Origin: Archivesica marissinica
Lineage: Eukaryota; Mollusca; Bivalvia; Venerida; Vesicomyidae
DNA length: 64,000 nt
Assembly (NCBI GenBank): GCA_014843695.1
Contig: CM026400.1
Span: forward strand, 14,091,631 to 14,155,630
Reading direction: 5' to 3'
Every line of letters begins with the position of its first letter. Position 1 is the first letter of the stretch. Below are positions 35,104 through 47,872 of this stretch, piece after piece. The translations under genes were made by a program, and so were the position numbers. The notes beneath the pieces are model-generated. The model saw only the letters and a program-made list of their open reading frames with translations, made no database searches and was not told the origin of the DNA.

Positions 35104-36433
35104 CGAAACTATATATAATATGTTATGGAATATGATGATATATGGAATTGTCTAGTAGAGAAATTATATATAATATGTTATGGAATATGATGATATATGG
35201 AATTGTCTAGTATAGAAACTATATATAATATGTTATGGAATATGATAATATATGGAATTGTCTAGTAGAGAAACTATATATAATATGCTATGGAATATGG
35301 TGATATATGGAATTGTCTAGTAGAGAAGATATATATAATATGTTATGGAATATAGTGATATATGGAATTGTCTAGTAGAGAAACTATATATAATATGTTC
35401 TGGAATATGATGATATATGGACTTGTCTAGTAGAGAAACTATATATAATATGTTATGGAATATGATGATATATGGAATTGTCTAGTAGAGAAGCTATATA
35501 TAATATGTTATGGAATATGGTGATATATGGAATTGTGTAGTAGAGAAACTATATATAATATGTTATGGAATATGGTGATATATGGAATTGTCTAGTAGAG
35601 AAACTATATATAATATGCTATATGGAATTGTGTAGTAGAGAAACTATATATAATATGCTATGGCATATGATGATATATGGAATTGTCTAGTAGAGAAACT
35701 ATATATAATATGCTATATGGAATTGTCTAGTAGAGAAACTATATATAATATGCTATATGGAATTGTCTAGTAGAGAAACTATATATAATATGTTATGGAA
35801 GTGTCTAGTAGAGAAACTATATATAATATGCTATATGGAATTGTCTAGTAGAGAAACTATATATAATATGTTATGGAATATGATGATATATGGAAGTGTC
35901 TAGTAGAGAAACTATATATACTATGTTATGGAATATGATGATATATGGACGTGTCTAGTAGAGAAACTATATATACTATGTTATGGAATATGATGATATA
36001 TGGACGTGTCTAGTAGAGAAACTATATATAATATGTTATGGAATATGATGATATATGGAATTGTCTAGTAGAGAAACTATATATAATATGTTATGGAATA
36101 TGATGATATATGGAATTGTCTAGTAGAGAAACTATAATATACTATGTTATGGAATATGATGATATATGGACGTGTCTAGTAGAGAAACTATATATAATAT
36201 GTAGGAATATGGAATTGTCTAGTAGAGAAACTATATATAATATGTTATGGAATATGATGATATATGGAATTGTCTAGTAGAGAAACTATATATAATATGT
36301 TATGGAATATGGTGATATATGGAATTGTCTAGTAGAGAAACTATATATAATATGTTATGGAATATGATGATATATGGAAGTGTCTAGTAGAGAAACTATA
36401 TATAATATGATGGTATATGCATGGAATTGGCTA
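35103..36433. repeat. ~56-bp AT-rich tandem repeat (about 25 copies)
   Basis: The unit includes GTCTAGTAGAGAAACTATAT and TATGTTATGGAATATGATG, with shorter deleted variants. Confidence 0.92.
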
Positions 36434-36566
36434 GTAGAGTAGAAATGGGGAATGAGACCATTAATGTTAAGGACAGCAATTCACAGAATCTAGTAAATAG
36501 AGCAATGCTCTAGAATCTAGTTTCAAAAATGACTTACTCATTTATTTACTCCGCGATTATGGTTTG

Positions 36567-36857
36567 GTTGTGGTTTTACGTTTATGTATCGTCGTTACCG
36601 GTTGCCCATATGAGCGACGCCCCCTGCAGAGATTAGTTATTTTAGATTTTGGAGGACAGTGCATGATACAGACAGAGACCCATTCCAGAATCTCCTCTGG
36701 TTCTTTTACGTGCACGGTGTAAAGCACCGACACGAGACTTCTGTTTAACGTCCCATCTGAAAGACTGTTAATTTTAGTATGGTCAGACGGGGGATCGAAC
36801 CTGCGATCCCTGGATTACCAGTCCAGCGTGTTACCACTGGACTACAGATCCGTCTGT
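36567..36857 (-). mobile_element. SINE A with clear target duplication
   Basis: Complete copy flanked by GATTATGGTTTG at 36555-36566 and 36858-36869. This 12-bp duplication fixes the element ends and shows LINE-type integration. Confidence 0.92.
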
Positions 36858-37086
36858 GATTATGGTTTGTTACGGACAAACGGAGAACATCTGAGAAAGA
36901 GACAATCCAAGTAAAAATAAGATTATACACTCAACAAAATTCCTAATCGGCCACCTCGTGTTCTACAGTATGTGGAGCAAACTAATGACTATATAATATC
37001 AATATTCATATCACCTTATTTGATTTTATATCAGATTTGTATGTAATGAATAACTGTATAATCATCTGGAATAAAATGCATTTTTA

Positions 37087-37312
37087 TTAAAATTTATTTT
37101 AGCTCGATTGCGAAACACGTTATTACAACTTATATTAATCACTCTCGAGACCTCATTCCTGATGGAATCCATCGCCACGAGGGAGAGAGAAGAGGCAACG
37201 TGGAATATAAATGCCTTACCTAAGGGCACAATCGTAACGGCTCCAGCGGGGCTCCAACTCCGGACCTTTCGCACCTGAAGCGAACACGCATCCACTGCAA
37301 CTTCCACATTAA
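37087..37312 (-). mobile_element. SINE B copy
   Basis: Nearly complete; the head has a small deletion. Confidence 0.8.
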
Positions 37313-37493
37313 TAAAATGCATTAAATTACAATATGGACACATTTATAGTGTATTATTATAAGATTGCTCCAAATATTATAACTCACCAGGTGACCGATA
37401 AAAATGTTTGTTTAAGTGTATATTTTAACAATAGTCAAGTACAGTAAAACTGTTAAAACTGTTTTGATTGCTGTACTAAAGCACTTTAATATA

Positions 37494-37672
37494 AACTTTA
37501 TTTATTTTACAACGATTGCGAAGCAAATTCTAACAACTTACATTAATCACTCTCGTTGGCGCGGATGAAAGCGTATATGGGCTGAGGAAACCGGAGTACC
37601 CGGAGAAAACCCACCTGTCCGATCTGGCGACCACCGTACCATCTCACATACTTCCCGGTCTGAGGATCAAAC
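37494..37672 (-). mobile_element. SINE C, head-truncated
   Basis: Tail and middle, ending at CCCGGTCTGAGGATC. Confidence 0.75.
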
Positions 37673-37789
37673 TAAAAGACGTTGGTATTGGTGACCCTGA
37701 TCATCAAACATAAGTGCAAGATAGCAACTTTGTACCTAAGTGTGGCCATCATTTTGAACTGGACTATGCCGTTACTCTATTTAGTCTAT

Positions 37790-38012
37790 TACAAATTTAG
37801 TTTGGCTCGATTGCGAAACAAGTTCTTACAACTTATATTAATCACTCTCGAGACCTCTTTCCTGATGGAATCCATCGCCACGAGGGACGGATAGAGAGAA
37901 GGCAACCTGTAATTTAAATGCCCTATGGGCGCAATCGTAACGGCTCCAGCTGGGCTCGAACTCCGGACCTTTCGCACTTGAAGCACTACCTATGCGAAAC
38001 TTCCATAGTCGT
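37790..38012 (-). mobile_element. SINE B copy
   Basis: Nearly complete. Its sister at 56884-57000 shares the same flank (GTGTCCTTAAAGAGAAACCA), so the two regions are copies of one larger unit. Confidence 0.78.
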
Positions 38013-38066
38013 GTCCTTAAAGAGAAACCAACAATATGATTACAAAACTGTATAGGAGATCATCTG

Positions 38067-38110
38067 GTGGCGTCCGTGGTCCAGTGGTAGAGCATCGGAT
38101 TTGGAATCGA
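38067..38110 (+). mobile_element. SINE E head fragment
   Basis: The head only (GGCGTCCGTGGTCCAGTGGT), running into SINE B-like body sequence. Confidence 0.6.
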
Positions 38111-38399
38111 TCATCGCCACGAGAGAGAAGAGGCAACGTGGAATTTGCAGAATTGGAGGGTCTTCTGTATCTTGCACCATCCTCCAAATAATAATAATAA
38201 TATTGCATCGATTAACTAGGGGGCGACGATATGTATAATGGACCTTGTCACTGTAGATAAGAGAAGAAGCTGGGGCACCTGTGTCTTATGGACACGTTCT
38301 TAATTACTTTGTACATTGATAACCCATATGATTTCTGAATAGCGCCATATTTTTCAATTTATTAATCTAATGATCAGATCGCTTCTGTTCACACTATAT

Positions 38400-38530
38400 G
38401 ATTATTATTGAATGCATATTATTAGGTGACTTATAGGCCCACGGGGCCGGGTGCGTCTTCTTATTATTTAATATTTGCTATATATAGTTGTTGAAATGTG
38501 CACATGTCACTTTAATAAAAACTTACTTAT
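38400..38530 (+). repeat. LINE-type 3' tail
   Basis: It shares CTTATAGGCCCACGGGGCCG and ACATGTCACTTTAATAAA with 45225-45340. It looks like a retroelement 3' end (inference). Confidence 0.5.
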
Positions 38531-38637
38531 TTACAATAATCTATAAAATAATTAACACAAATATGCTAGAAAAAAGGAAATATTACAATACACGTGCAGT
38601 TTTACACGAATCAATTGCACGTGTATTATAATATATA

Positions 38638-38835
38638 CAGTCTCCATCCGTTATGTCAAAGTCGGTTATGTCGAATTCTCCGGTTATCTCGAAGTCGGAT
38701 CAAAGTCCCGTTTCAGACACTATCATTTTACGTATAGTTGGATCTGTTTATATCGAATGTCGTTAAGTCAAATTTCGGTTATGTCGAAGTATTTTGTTCG
38801 GTCCCGACGGAATTCGACATAACGGATGTAGACTG
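38638..38835. mobile_element. pogo/Tigger-like MITE, third subfamily
   Basis: Ends CAGTCTCCATCCGTTATGTC and GACATAACGGATGTAGACTG with TA flanks. The interior repeats TTATGTCGAA. It ends 78 bp before the NR2E3-like DBD exon. Confidence 0.82.
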
Positions 38836-38913
38836 TATATACAAATCAAAATATGTAACTATTAGAATGGAGATTACTATATCCAATATTATTGAATTGT
38901 TATCTTTACACAG

Positions 38914-39153
38914 AGACCATCACTCTACAGAAACCGGAAGTGTTATGCCTCGTGTGTGGGGACAAAGCTTCCGGTAAACATTACGGAGTTCAGAGTTGTG
39001 ACGGCTGTCGTGGTTTCTTCAAGCGAAGTATCCGGCGAAATCTGGAGTATGCGTGCAAGGAGGCAGGAAACTGTGTTGTGGACGTGGCGCGACGGAACCA
39101 GTGTCAGGCTTGCCGGTTCCGGAAATGCTTGGACGTGAACATGAACAAAGACG
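38914..39153 (+). CDS. NR2E3: NR2E3-like DNA-binding-domain exon
   Basis: The acceptor is TTTACACAG (an ACACAGAG alternative two bases later is possible) and the donor GTAATG. The exon holds both C4 zinc fingers, starting [15 protein letters not shown]. It ends at VNMNKD plus one base, the usual NR2E DBD boundary. A pogo-like MITE ends 78 bp upstream, so the upstream coding exon must lie further 5'. Confidence 0.95.
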
Positions 39154-42100
39154 GTAATGTATTATAAAATTTCACAATTGTGTGTGGCGTCTGTGGTCCA
39201 ACGGTAGAGCGTCGGATTTGGAATCGAACGGTCCGGGTTCGATACTCAGTCAGGCCACGTATGTAGTATCATTGAGCAAGGCACCTCACACACATTGCTT
39301 AGTACTGGTTTGGTCTGCTAAGCATGCCCAGGAAAACATGTCTAGGTCCCCCACAAAGGGTTTGACATTAATGGAACATACATACATACAATTACATTAT
39401 CCTAAAATAAGAAATTAACTAACATAAATGTTCACACCCGCCCGCTTGTATCGAGGCAATGTTATTATACATGCTACGAATACATTATTGGTAGTGAAAA
39501 GGTCTGAGATGGATGATTTCTAAAAGGTTCACATGGTGGATTCCAATCTGAATGTTGTCATTATTGGCACAACAACCGATCCTATTCAACCACATTTCTC
39601 TATACTAATCTCTTCTTCTCATGCTCCGATTTGATAGTTCATGTTCTTGAACTTTCTTCAAATATTCCTTTAAATATTAACCATTTTCTTTTTAACATCC
39701 AAAACTATTGACTCACTAATACAATAACTTCTGAAATTCTTTAGTATATACTAGGGACGGCAGCGAAAATCCAAATATTCGAATATTCGCTCGAACGTCC
39801 GAATATCACTATTGCAGTATTCGAATATTTGGACGATAACAATAACTGATTTGAGTCGTCGCCAAATTTACAGGAAGAAGATATGACGTAGGGCATAAAA
39901 CAGAAAGTAGATTAATTGTTAAAATTTATATGTTTGAGATATTTTGAGTTTTTCACAGAATTATACCGAATATTCGAATATCTCTCCGACCGAATATTCG
40001 AATACTAATATCGCTATTCGTTGCCATACCTAGTATATACCTAAAATAGAGTTTACCGTTTTACCGTCGTACGTGTCTGCATGCATAGACACGTGCTTTT
40101 GCTTTATGCCTGACAATGCCCACAATACACGTGTGTTAAAATATATACAGAAGTCACTCAGTTAAACAATCTAACTAACCCAAAAATTGCCGAGGCATTT
40201 GCCGGACCCCTAGAACTCGGCCTACACATCATATTAGGCAAAACTACCCCCACCCCAAACCCCACGCCACCCCACCCGTGGTCAGTCTGGCTAGGTGGTT
40301 TTACGTTTATGTATCGTCGCTACCGGTTGTCCATATGAGCGACGCCTCCTGAAGAGATTAGTCATTTTAGAGTTTTGGAGGATAGTGCAATGATACAGAC
40401 AGAGACCCATTCCAGAATCTCCTCTGGTTCTTTTACGTGCACGGTGTAAAGCACCGACACGAGACCTCGGTTTAGCGTCCCATCTGAAAGACTGTTCATT
40501 TTATTAGGGTCAGACGGGGGATCGAACCTGCGATCCCTGGATTACCAGTCCAGCGTGTTACCACTGGACTACAGATCCGTCTATACAGTCTGACTAACAT
40601 CAGATCATAATTTATGTACTACTTGATTACGTTTCGCTCATACGTATGTATATTAAACACATTCGATAACAGTACTTAATGATAGGTGCGAAAGGTCCGG
40701 AGTTCGAGCCCCACTGGAGCCGTTACGATTGTGCCCTTAGGCAAGGCATTTAAATTCCACGTTGCCTCTTCCCTCTCCCTCGTGGCGATTGATTCCATCA
40801 GGAATGAGGTCTCGAGAGTGATTTATATAAGTTGAAATAACTTGTTTCGCAATCGAGCTAAAATAAATTTGTAGAAACTAATGATATAAAACGGCGTCAA
40901 ATATTCACATGTCTGAAACGTCGCCAAATCTACAAATATAGCGAAATGAAATAGTATTGATTCTAAACAACTTCGCGGCCAAAACTGCAAGTACAAAGAA
41001 ACAGAAAACATAGTGCTAGCCATTGCGATCCATTACTTGTTCAAATAGTCAGAAATATAGGATACGTCATCCTCGAGTTGCTAATTGGTCGGGAAATCAA
41101 ACCGCAACGATCACAAGAACCTAAATCAACCGTTCCAACACCACTCCACGGACACAAGTAGAAGTCGGTCGCCATTAGGGGTCGTTTTTGTCATATTAAG
41201 TGTCTTCATGCCTTTGTATTTTTAACAGCCGTTTTCTCGTGCGAGTGGTGCTACAGTAACCGTGACGTGCACGACGTCAGAATAGTATTCTAATCAAGTG
41301 CTTGTTAAATAAATCTGCTTCATTTATTCAATGATCTTATTCACACATTTTAAGCATCTTTTGTTAATCGATTTGTCAGCCCGGTCTCTCATTATTCACA
41401 CAAGACAGATACGATATTACTAGGTGGTTGTCTAGTTAAACACCTTCTCCGTATGACTATTGTGCAAAAGATAGTAAAAACAAACATCTATTTGCACGAA
41501 TAAATATTGTCATATATAAATAGAAATGTATTTTATAAACACATTTTTTATTTATATATATGACACATTGTTAACCATGTAAGATTATGATTTTATGTAA
41601 TATATATAATCGTCTGCTATTATTTTCGCGCCTAAATTATCAGTTCTCTGTTTGCGCGGGAACAAGTTTCACTACCGAGTGCAGGTGGTCAGTTATGTAA
41701 GATAATAGCCGCTTTATTGATGACAGAGAAACAAGTAATAATATTGTATAACATCACAGATGTTTGGGGCCGTTATGTCTGTTATAGATGTTAATTTTGC
41801 TATTTAAGAAATGAGAAATGATAAAGAAATTAGTGCATTATTATCCTGCCAAGGAGGCATTTAAGGAATATATGTAACTCACCTTTAAGATATAAACTGT
41901 TTCTATGATAGTTAGAAAAATTTATATTTAAAGATGTATTAACTCTTAAATATTAAAGTCGTATTAAATACGTGAACGGAAGATAATTAGGCCGTTTAAG
42001 AAACGATTGTTTTGGCTAATAGGATTGGAATAGTTGATGAAGGAAGGAAATTAATATAGTCATATGGGACTATTATGAACATATGGAAATACTGAGGCGA

Positions 42101-43123
42101 ACAATAAGATACGAGATATCACGAATATATGATACATATAATAATATAAATTAAAGGCGATTGTTATAAATTATATTATACAAAGGAAAATGATAGACTG
42201 TGTTGAGTTATAAATTATTGAAGGATCATAGAGAAACCCAAACTAGACATCGCCAGCGAGTCTACGATAGGATAGACCCTGGTTAGAGCATTATTGAAGG
42301 ACCGTAGAGAAACCCCCTAGACAACTCCAGCGAGTCTACGATAGGATAGACCCTGGTTAGAGCATTTGTACCGGACAATATATATAAGTAGAACGAGAGG
42401 TTTGCTACACTATGTACACGTATATTGTGGGCGTTGTACGAAACTAGACATATACACACGATTCTTTAAATGATAATGATTATCTATATAGCCATTACAC
42501 ACAGTAATGCCTTGGTTTATGATTGAATGTATATTGTATGCCTTGTGTGTATTTCATTGTCTTCTTCTTGTGTCATTCACATCCATGTTTATGTTTGTTG
42601 TATTTTCACATGAGCCTCTGGCTTAATGCATTTGAAAATAAAACTTCTATTCTATTTAACCTGAAAAAGTGCACGCCTGATTTCGGGCTATTATACTAGA
42701 GGACATAGAAAACGCACACTTCGGATAAGTGTGTTTTTACATGAAAAACAATAACTATATAAATACATAGTTTTAAACATTTTAGAATATTTTAGTTGTT
42801 CAGTTTTGTGTTTTGTAATAAAGATGTGATATATCTTTGATGGAATACTTCGTATTTCGTTTTCATGTAATAATAATCATATAATGTAGGTGTGCGTTTT
42901 CTATGTCCTCTAGTATATTATAATAATAAAAGCTTTGTTTATTTAATTTACTATTATACATGAATATAAGTATTAGTTCTTGCAGCATATATCTTATTTC
43001 CTATGAAAGTTTTACTGGTTACTGTTTGCATGTATCATTATGCTATTTCATGTTTTAATTTCTTGAGTGTCTCAAGGTAGATTGACTTAATTGTTCAAAT
43101 GAGTTCTCTCGTTAAATAAAGTC

Positions 43124-43156
<33 letters not shown>

Positions 43157-45688
43157 CCTGGATGATATATCTGCTTTTAATTGATTGAAGGTTTATATGT
43201 CATAATTATGAATGTTGACATTCTGTTGCTATATGTATTTATATGTCATTTTGTAATGTATATGTGTCTTGGCCATATTTATGAATGCTATTGTAAATGG
43301 CCAAAGGCAATGTTTTGCCATTTGCCAATAAATGAATGAAGAAAATAAATTGACAAGCACATACACGTATAACAAACTGTATAAGCTATTGTTCTATTCC
43401 TGGACACTCTGATACCCGAATTGTTATGTTTTAATAGCAGTTCAACACGAGAGGGCGCCTCGCTGTTATCAATACAAGAGAGACGACCAGGATACCCAAG
43501 ACAGACAATCTCCGTACCCTATGGGAGACTATCTGGGACGAACACGGTATATAATTATGCATTATGACATTATACATCGCATCGCTTGCCTACATGGTTC
43601 GCCGGCGGCGAGGGTAAATTAGCTCAATTATCATGGTATACATCGCACGACAGGGCCAAACAATATGTGTGTGTTTTTGGAAGTTTTTTTTTACAAGACG
43701 GATCTGTAGTCCAGTGGTAACACACTGGACTGATAATCCTGGATCGCCGGTTCGATCCCCCGTCTGACCCTAATAAAATTAAGTCTTTTTCAGATGGGAC
43801 GTTAAACCGAGGTCTCGTGTCGGTGCTTTACACCGTGCACGTAAAGGAACCAGAGGAGACTCTGGAGTGTGTCTCTGTCTGTATCATTGCACTATCCTCC
43901 AAAATCTAAAATGACTAATATCTTCAGGAGGCGTCGCTCATATGGGCAACCGGTAGCGATGATAAATAAACGTAAACACACACACATAGTCGATATTTAT
44001 ATCTTCATTTTGAATTAAAATCTGAAGTTCAGAATTAAAGTCACAATGGGCAACCGGTAGGGTTTTTACGAACCGCCTCCTTCCGAGTGGTTAAAGTCGC
44101 TGACTTGAATACCACTGTAGCCTATCATCACTGAATGTCACGGGTTCGAGCCCCGCTCACACCGTGTCACTTTATATGAAAAAGTTGGCAGTTTCTTACG
44201 GAGGTTGGTGCACCAAGTATTGGTTAACCGCTGGAGCCTGCCCAGGAAATGTGTTGCTAGGTAAACTTCCCGTCGGCTATATAGCCCAACATGGTGCTGA
44301 TGCAGGCATAAAACCCGAGCAATCAAATGACCAATCCAAAACGAAACGCATGAAACTGTAAAGCCATGGATTTCTGGTTCGACACCCCGGGCTCGACCCG
44401 TCATTAATCCATCAACAATAGTTTGGATGGAACTATGAACCGATACACCAGGCACATAAACTAATCGGAGATTGGACGATGTCTGTATCCTCTAAACATG
44501 ACGATACAATGAATTACAGTGAAACCTGTGTTAGTGGTCACCTGTATTAAGCAACCAACCTGTCTGTCAATAAAGCTGCCAGTTCCCAGATTCCCAATAT
44601 GTTGTTTTGTTATACATTTGACCTCTATTAAGCAGCCATCTGTGCTAAGCAGCCACTTTCTGTGATTCCCTTGACTGGCTACTTAAGACAGGTTTGACTG
44701 CATGGCTAAAATGCACAGTATGACCATTAAATAGAACATTTGAAAAGGAGAGATTTATAATGGAATAGTGTATCTTACTGGACACAATTTTGTATGCAAA
44801 TTGTAAGGAGATCTTTTAGGGAGAAGTAGGGCCCCAGAGGACGGAGTCAGGGTCCCTAGGGTGTTCTTCTAGTTCCAGACTTTCGATTTTTTACTTCTGG
44901 CATAGTGACATTATCAGAAAATCAATACGGCTCAATTAACGTTTTTGTTGATATATATATAAACACATACAACATTATTTCTCTGACAAACAAAAATAGT
45001 CGATTATAGTAGTTATATCAAAACTAGAAATGTGGCCAAGGGACATAGATGTTCAACTTCGTTTCTTCTATGCAGAGTCTAGGACCATAAATTAGTCTTG
45101 TATAAAATTGAGTTACCCATCTATGTCCCTTGGCCACATTTCTAGTTTTGATATAACTACTATAATCGACTATATTTGTTTGTCAGAGAAATAATGTTGT
45201 ATGTGTTTTATCATGTGATATGTTTCTAGTATTATATTTGTAAGTGACGTATAGGCCCATTGGGCCGGGTGTATTTAATTGTATGATTTATATGTAAATA
45301 GTGTCTGATATGTACACATGTCACACTAATAAACACATTACTCACTCACTCACTCACTCACTCACTCACTTATATAGGCTGACGAGGCAAACTATATCAA
45401 CGCCTGTCCCCAGGCTATACGTCACCCAGATTCAAGAGAACGGAAACCTTTTTTCCGTACCTTTTACAAACGCAATGTTTTATGCATATTATTTAAAAAT
45501 GTTATTGAGCAAAATTTAAAAAATCAATAATATTAGTTCAAATCGATGTGACCAGAGATAAAAATAAGTGGAAGTCGTGATATCGCAGTGGTAGTGCGTT
45601 CGCTTCAGGTGCGAAAGGCTCGGAGTTCCGAGCCCCGCTGGAGCCGTTACGATTGCACCCTTATGCAAGGCATGTAAATTCCATGTTA

Positions 45689-45767
<79 letters not shown>

Positions 45768-47837
45768 ACCCTCTCTCTCCCCCTCTCCACCTCTCTCTCT
45801 CCCCCTCTCCCCCCCCTCGTGGCGATGGAAGGTCTCGAGAGTAATTCATATAAGTTGTAAGAACATGTTTCCCAATCGAGCTAAAATCAATTTGTATAAA
45901 CTAATAATTACAACTCCGTTTCTTAGTTCTCTCTTATATTTATAAATATAGGTCAGATTTCCGGAACATGCCGTATGGACCTCCGCTTGCATTTCCGCAA
46001 GAGTTTGGATACAACAGTAACATTCCCACTGGTCGATATCCCAGTGTTGAACCCAGACAAACATGCTTCCGACCACTTCCTCAACGGGTTTCACCTGGCT
46101 TGAACCCGTTCCACGATGTACCGCCGTCTGGATATCATCATTTGAACAGCTTTCGGTCACTTGGTATCGGTCACCTGACTGGCATTGCATCTGCAGTTGA
46201 ACAAAATTTCGGCTATCAAAATGGATTGACCAATGGGAGAAATTGTAACATTAATATGCTTCCACCAATGCCAGCCAATCTAACAAACATGTTTAACGGA
46301 AATGTACCTAAAGAAGAAATGAATGTTTCTGAACAAAATAGTCGTTGCAAAAGGGAAGCAACTGAACACATAAAGACGCACAAGACGGACTCGTTCGAAG
46401 ATGCACAAGAGCAGATTTCTGTTTCGCGGTCTCCATCACCAGTTACCTCAAACTCAGACGGAGCCAGCCCAAAGTCCAGTGACAGATCTATGCCACAACA
46501 AAGTCCCTCCCCATCTTCTACAACAAAATCGTCCGCTGAAGAAAATGATGACGTCAAATGTACTAGTATGTATATAATGTCCGTTTATGATGCTCTGCGC
46601 AGATGAACATATATGTTTCGCTTCATCTGTCCACCCAGGAGTCTGTCAAATCAATTGTCAAAATTTGTTACACTCTCAATCAATTTTTTGTAGACCGGTA
46701 AATTGTCACAGTTGATAAATTACACGATTGACACCGGTGGCCATTATAAGCACTTTTCCATGATTTCTGCAAATATTATTTAACGTCTTAAAGAAATGTA
46801 TAATCGTTGTCACATTCTGCCATCATTATATCTTCCTTATGTGTCGTGTTCCTCCTACAATGTCTAGTTCAGTAATTGGTTTTGACTATGAATATCTCAT
46901 TTTGTTGCAAATCTGCTTCCTGGGAATATGAAAATAAACAATTAAAAAATCCAATTAAAAACAATTTTAAAAAACCAATTAAAAACAATAAGAGTTACAT
47001 TTGATAAAATACATACCCGTCATGCTTTGTTTATAACTTCAGCTTTCCCTGATCAAATATCACCAAGATCCAGTCCTAATACGCATGCGAAAACAACATC
47101 ATCTCGATCCGAACCTCGCGACTTTCTTCCACTGTTCATGCCTAGCAACGCTGTATTCAACATGACTACGTTAGGAATGTGTTCTCAATATAATGCAAAT
47201 CAGCACGTGGACATCTCGCCCCGTCCGCAACTGGAAGCGACATACGAAACTGCGGCTAAAATACTCTTCATGTCAATCAAATGGGCGCGCAATATCCCAT
47301 CGTTCCTCGCACTTCCATTCCGGGACCAGGCGATTCTTCTAGAGGAATCCTGGAGCGAGCTGTTTATACTCAGTGCTGCACAATGGTCACTGCCAATTGA
47401 AACCAGTAAGTAAATTAGTTCATGTTCTTGGAACTTTCTTCAAATATTCCTTTAAATATTAACCATTTTCTTTTTAACATCCAAAACTATTGACTCACTA
47501 ATACAATAACTTCTGACATTCTTTAGCATATACCGAGAATACATTTCACGTATTTTCATTGTTATATATATTATTCTCCTGCCTATTGTATATCAATCAA
47601 TTGATAGGGAGAACTATATAAGTTTTCTTTCGTTCTAATCCCTTTCAGTATACTGCTGTTAGAATATATGTAAAATGTTCATTTCTTGACTATATGTACA
47701 AATACTGAAATAAATAATGTTTAAACTAAGTAAATTAACGCACACGTGATGCCATATTTAAAAAAACTGTCTGATTGGACGCAATTCCATTGATTGAAGG
47801 CTTGACTAATGACTACCGTTATACTATAATCTATAAT

Positions 47838-47872
<35 letters not shown>

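Noticed and set aside
38738..38977. 79-codon frame over the DBD exon start
   Set aside because: It is out of frame with the zinc fingers and overlaps a MITE.
45952..45957. Use of CAG at 45954-45956 as hinge exon acceptor
   Set aside because: It would fit only if the CTE exon were skipped; with the CTE exon the phase requires 45952.
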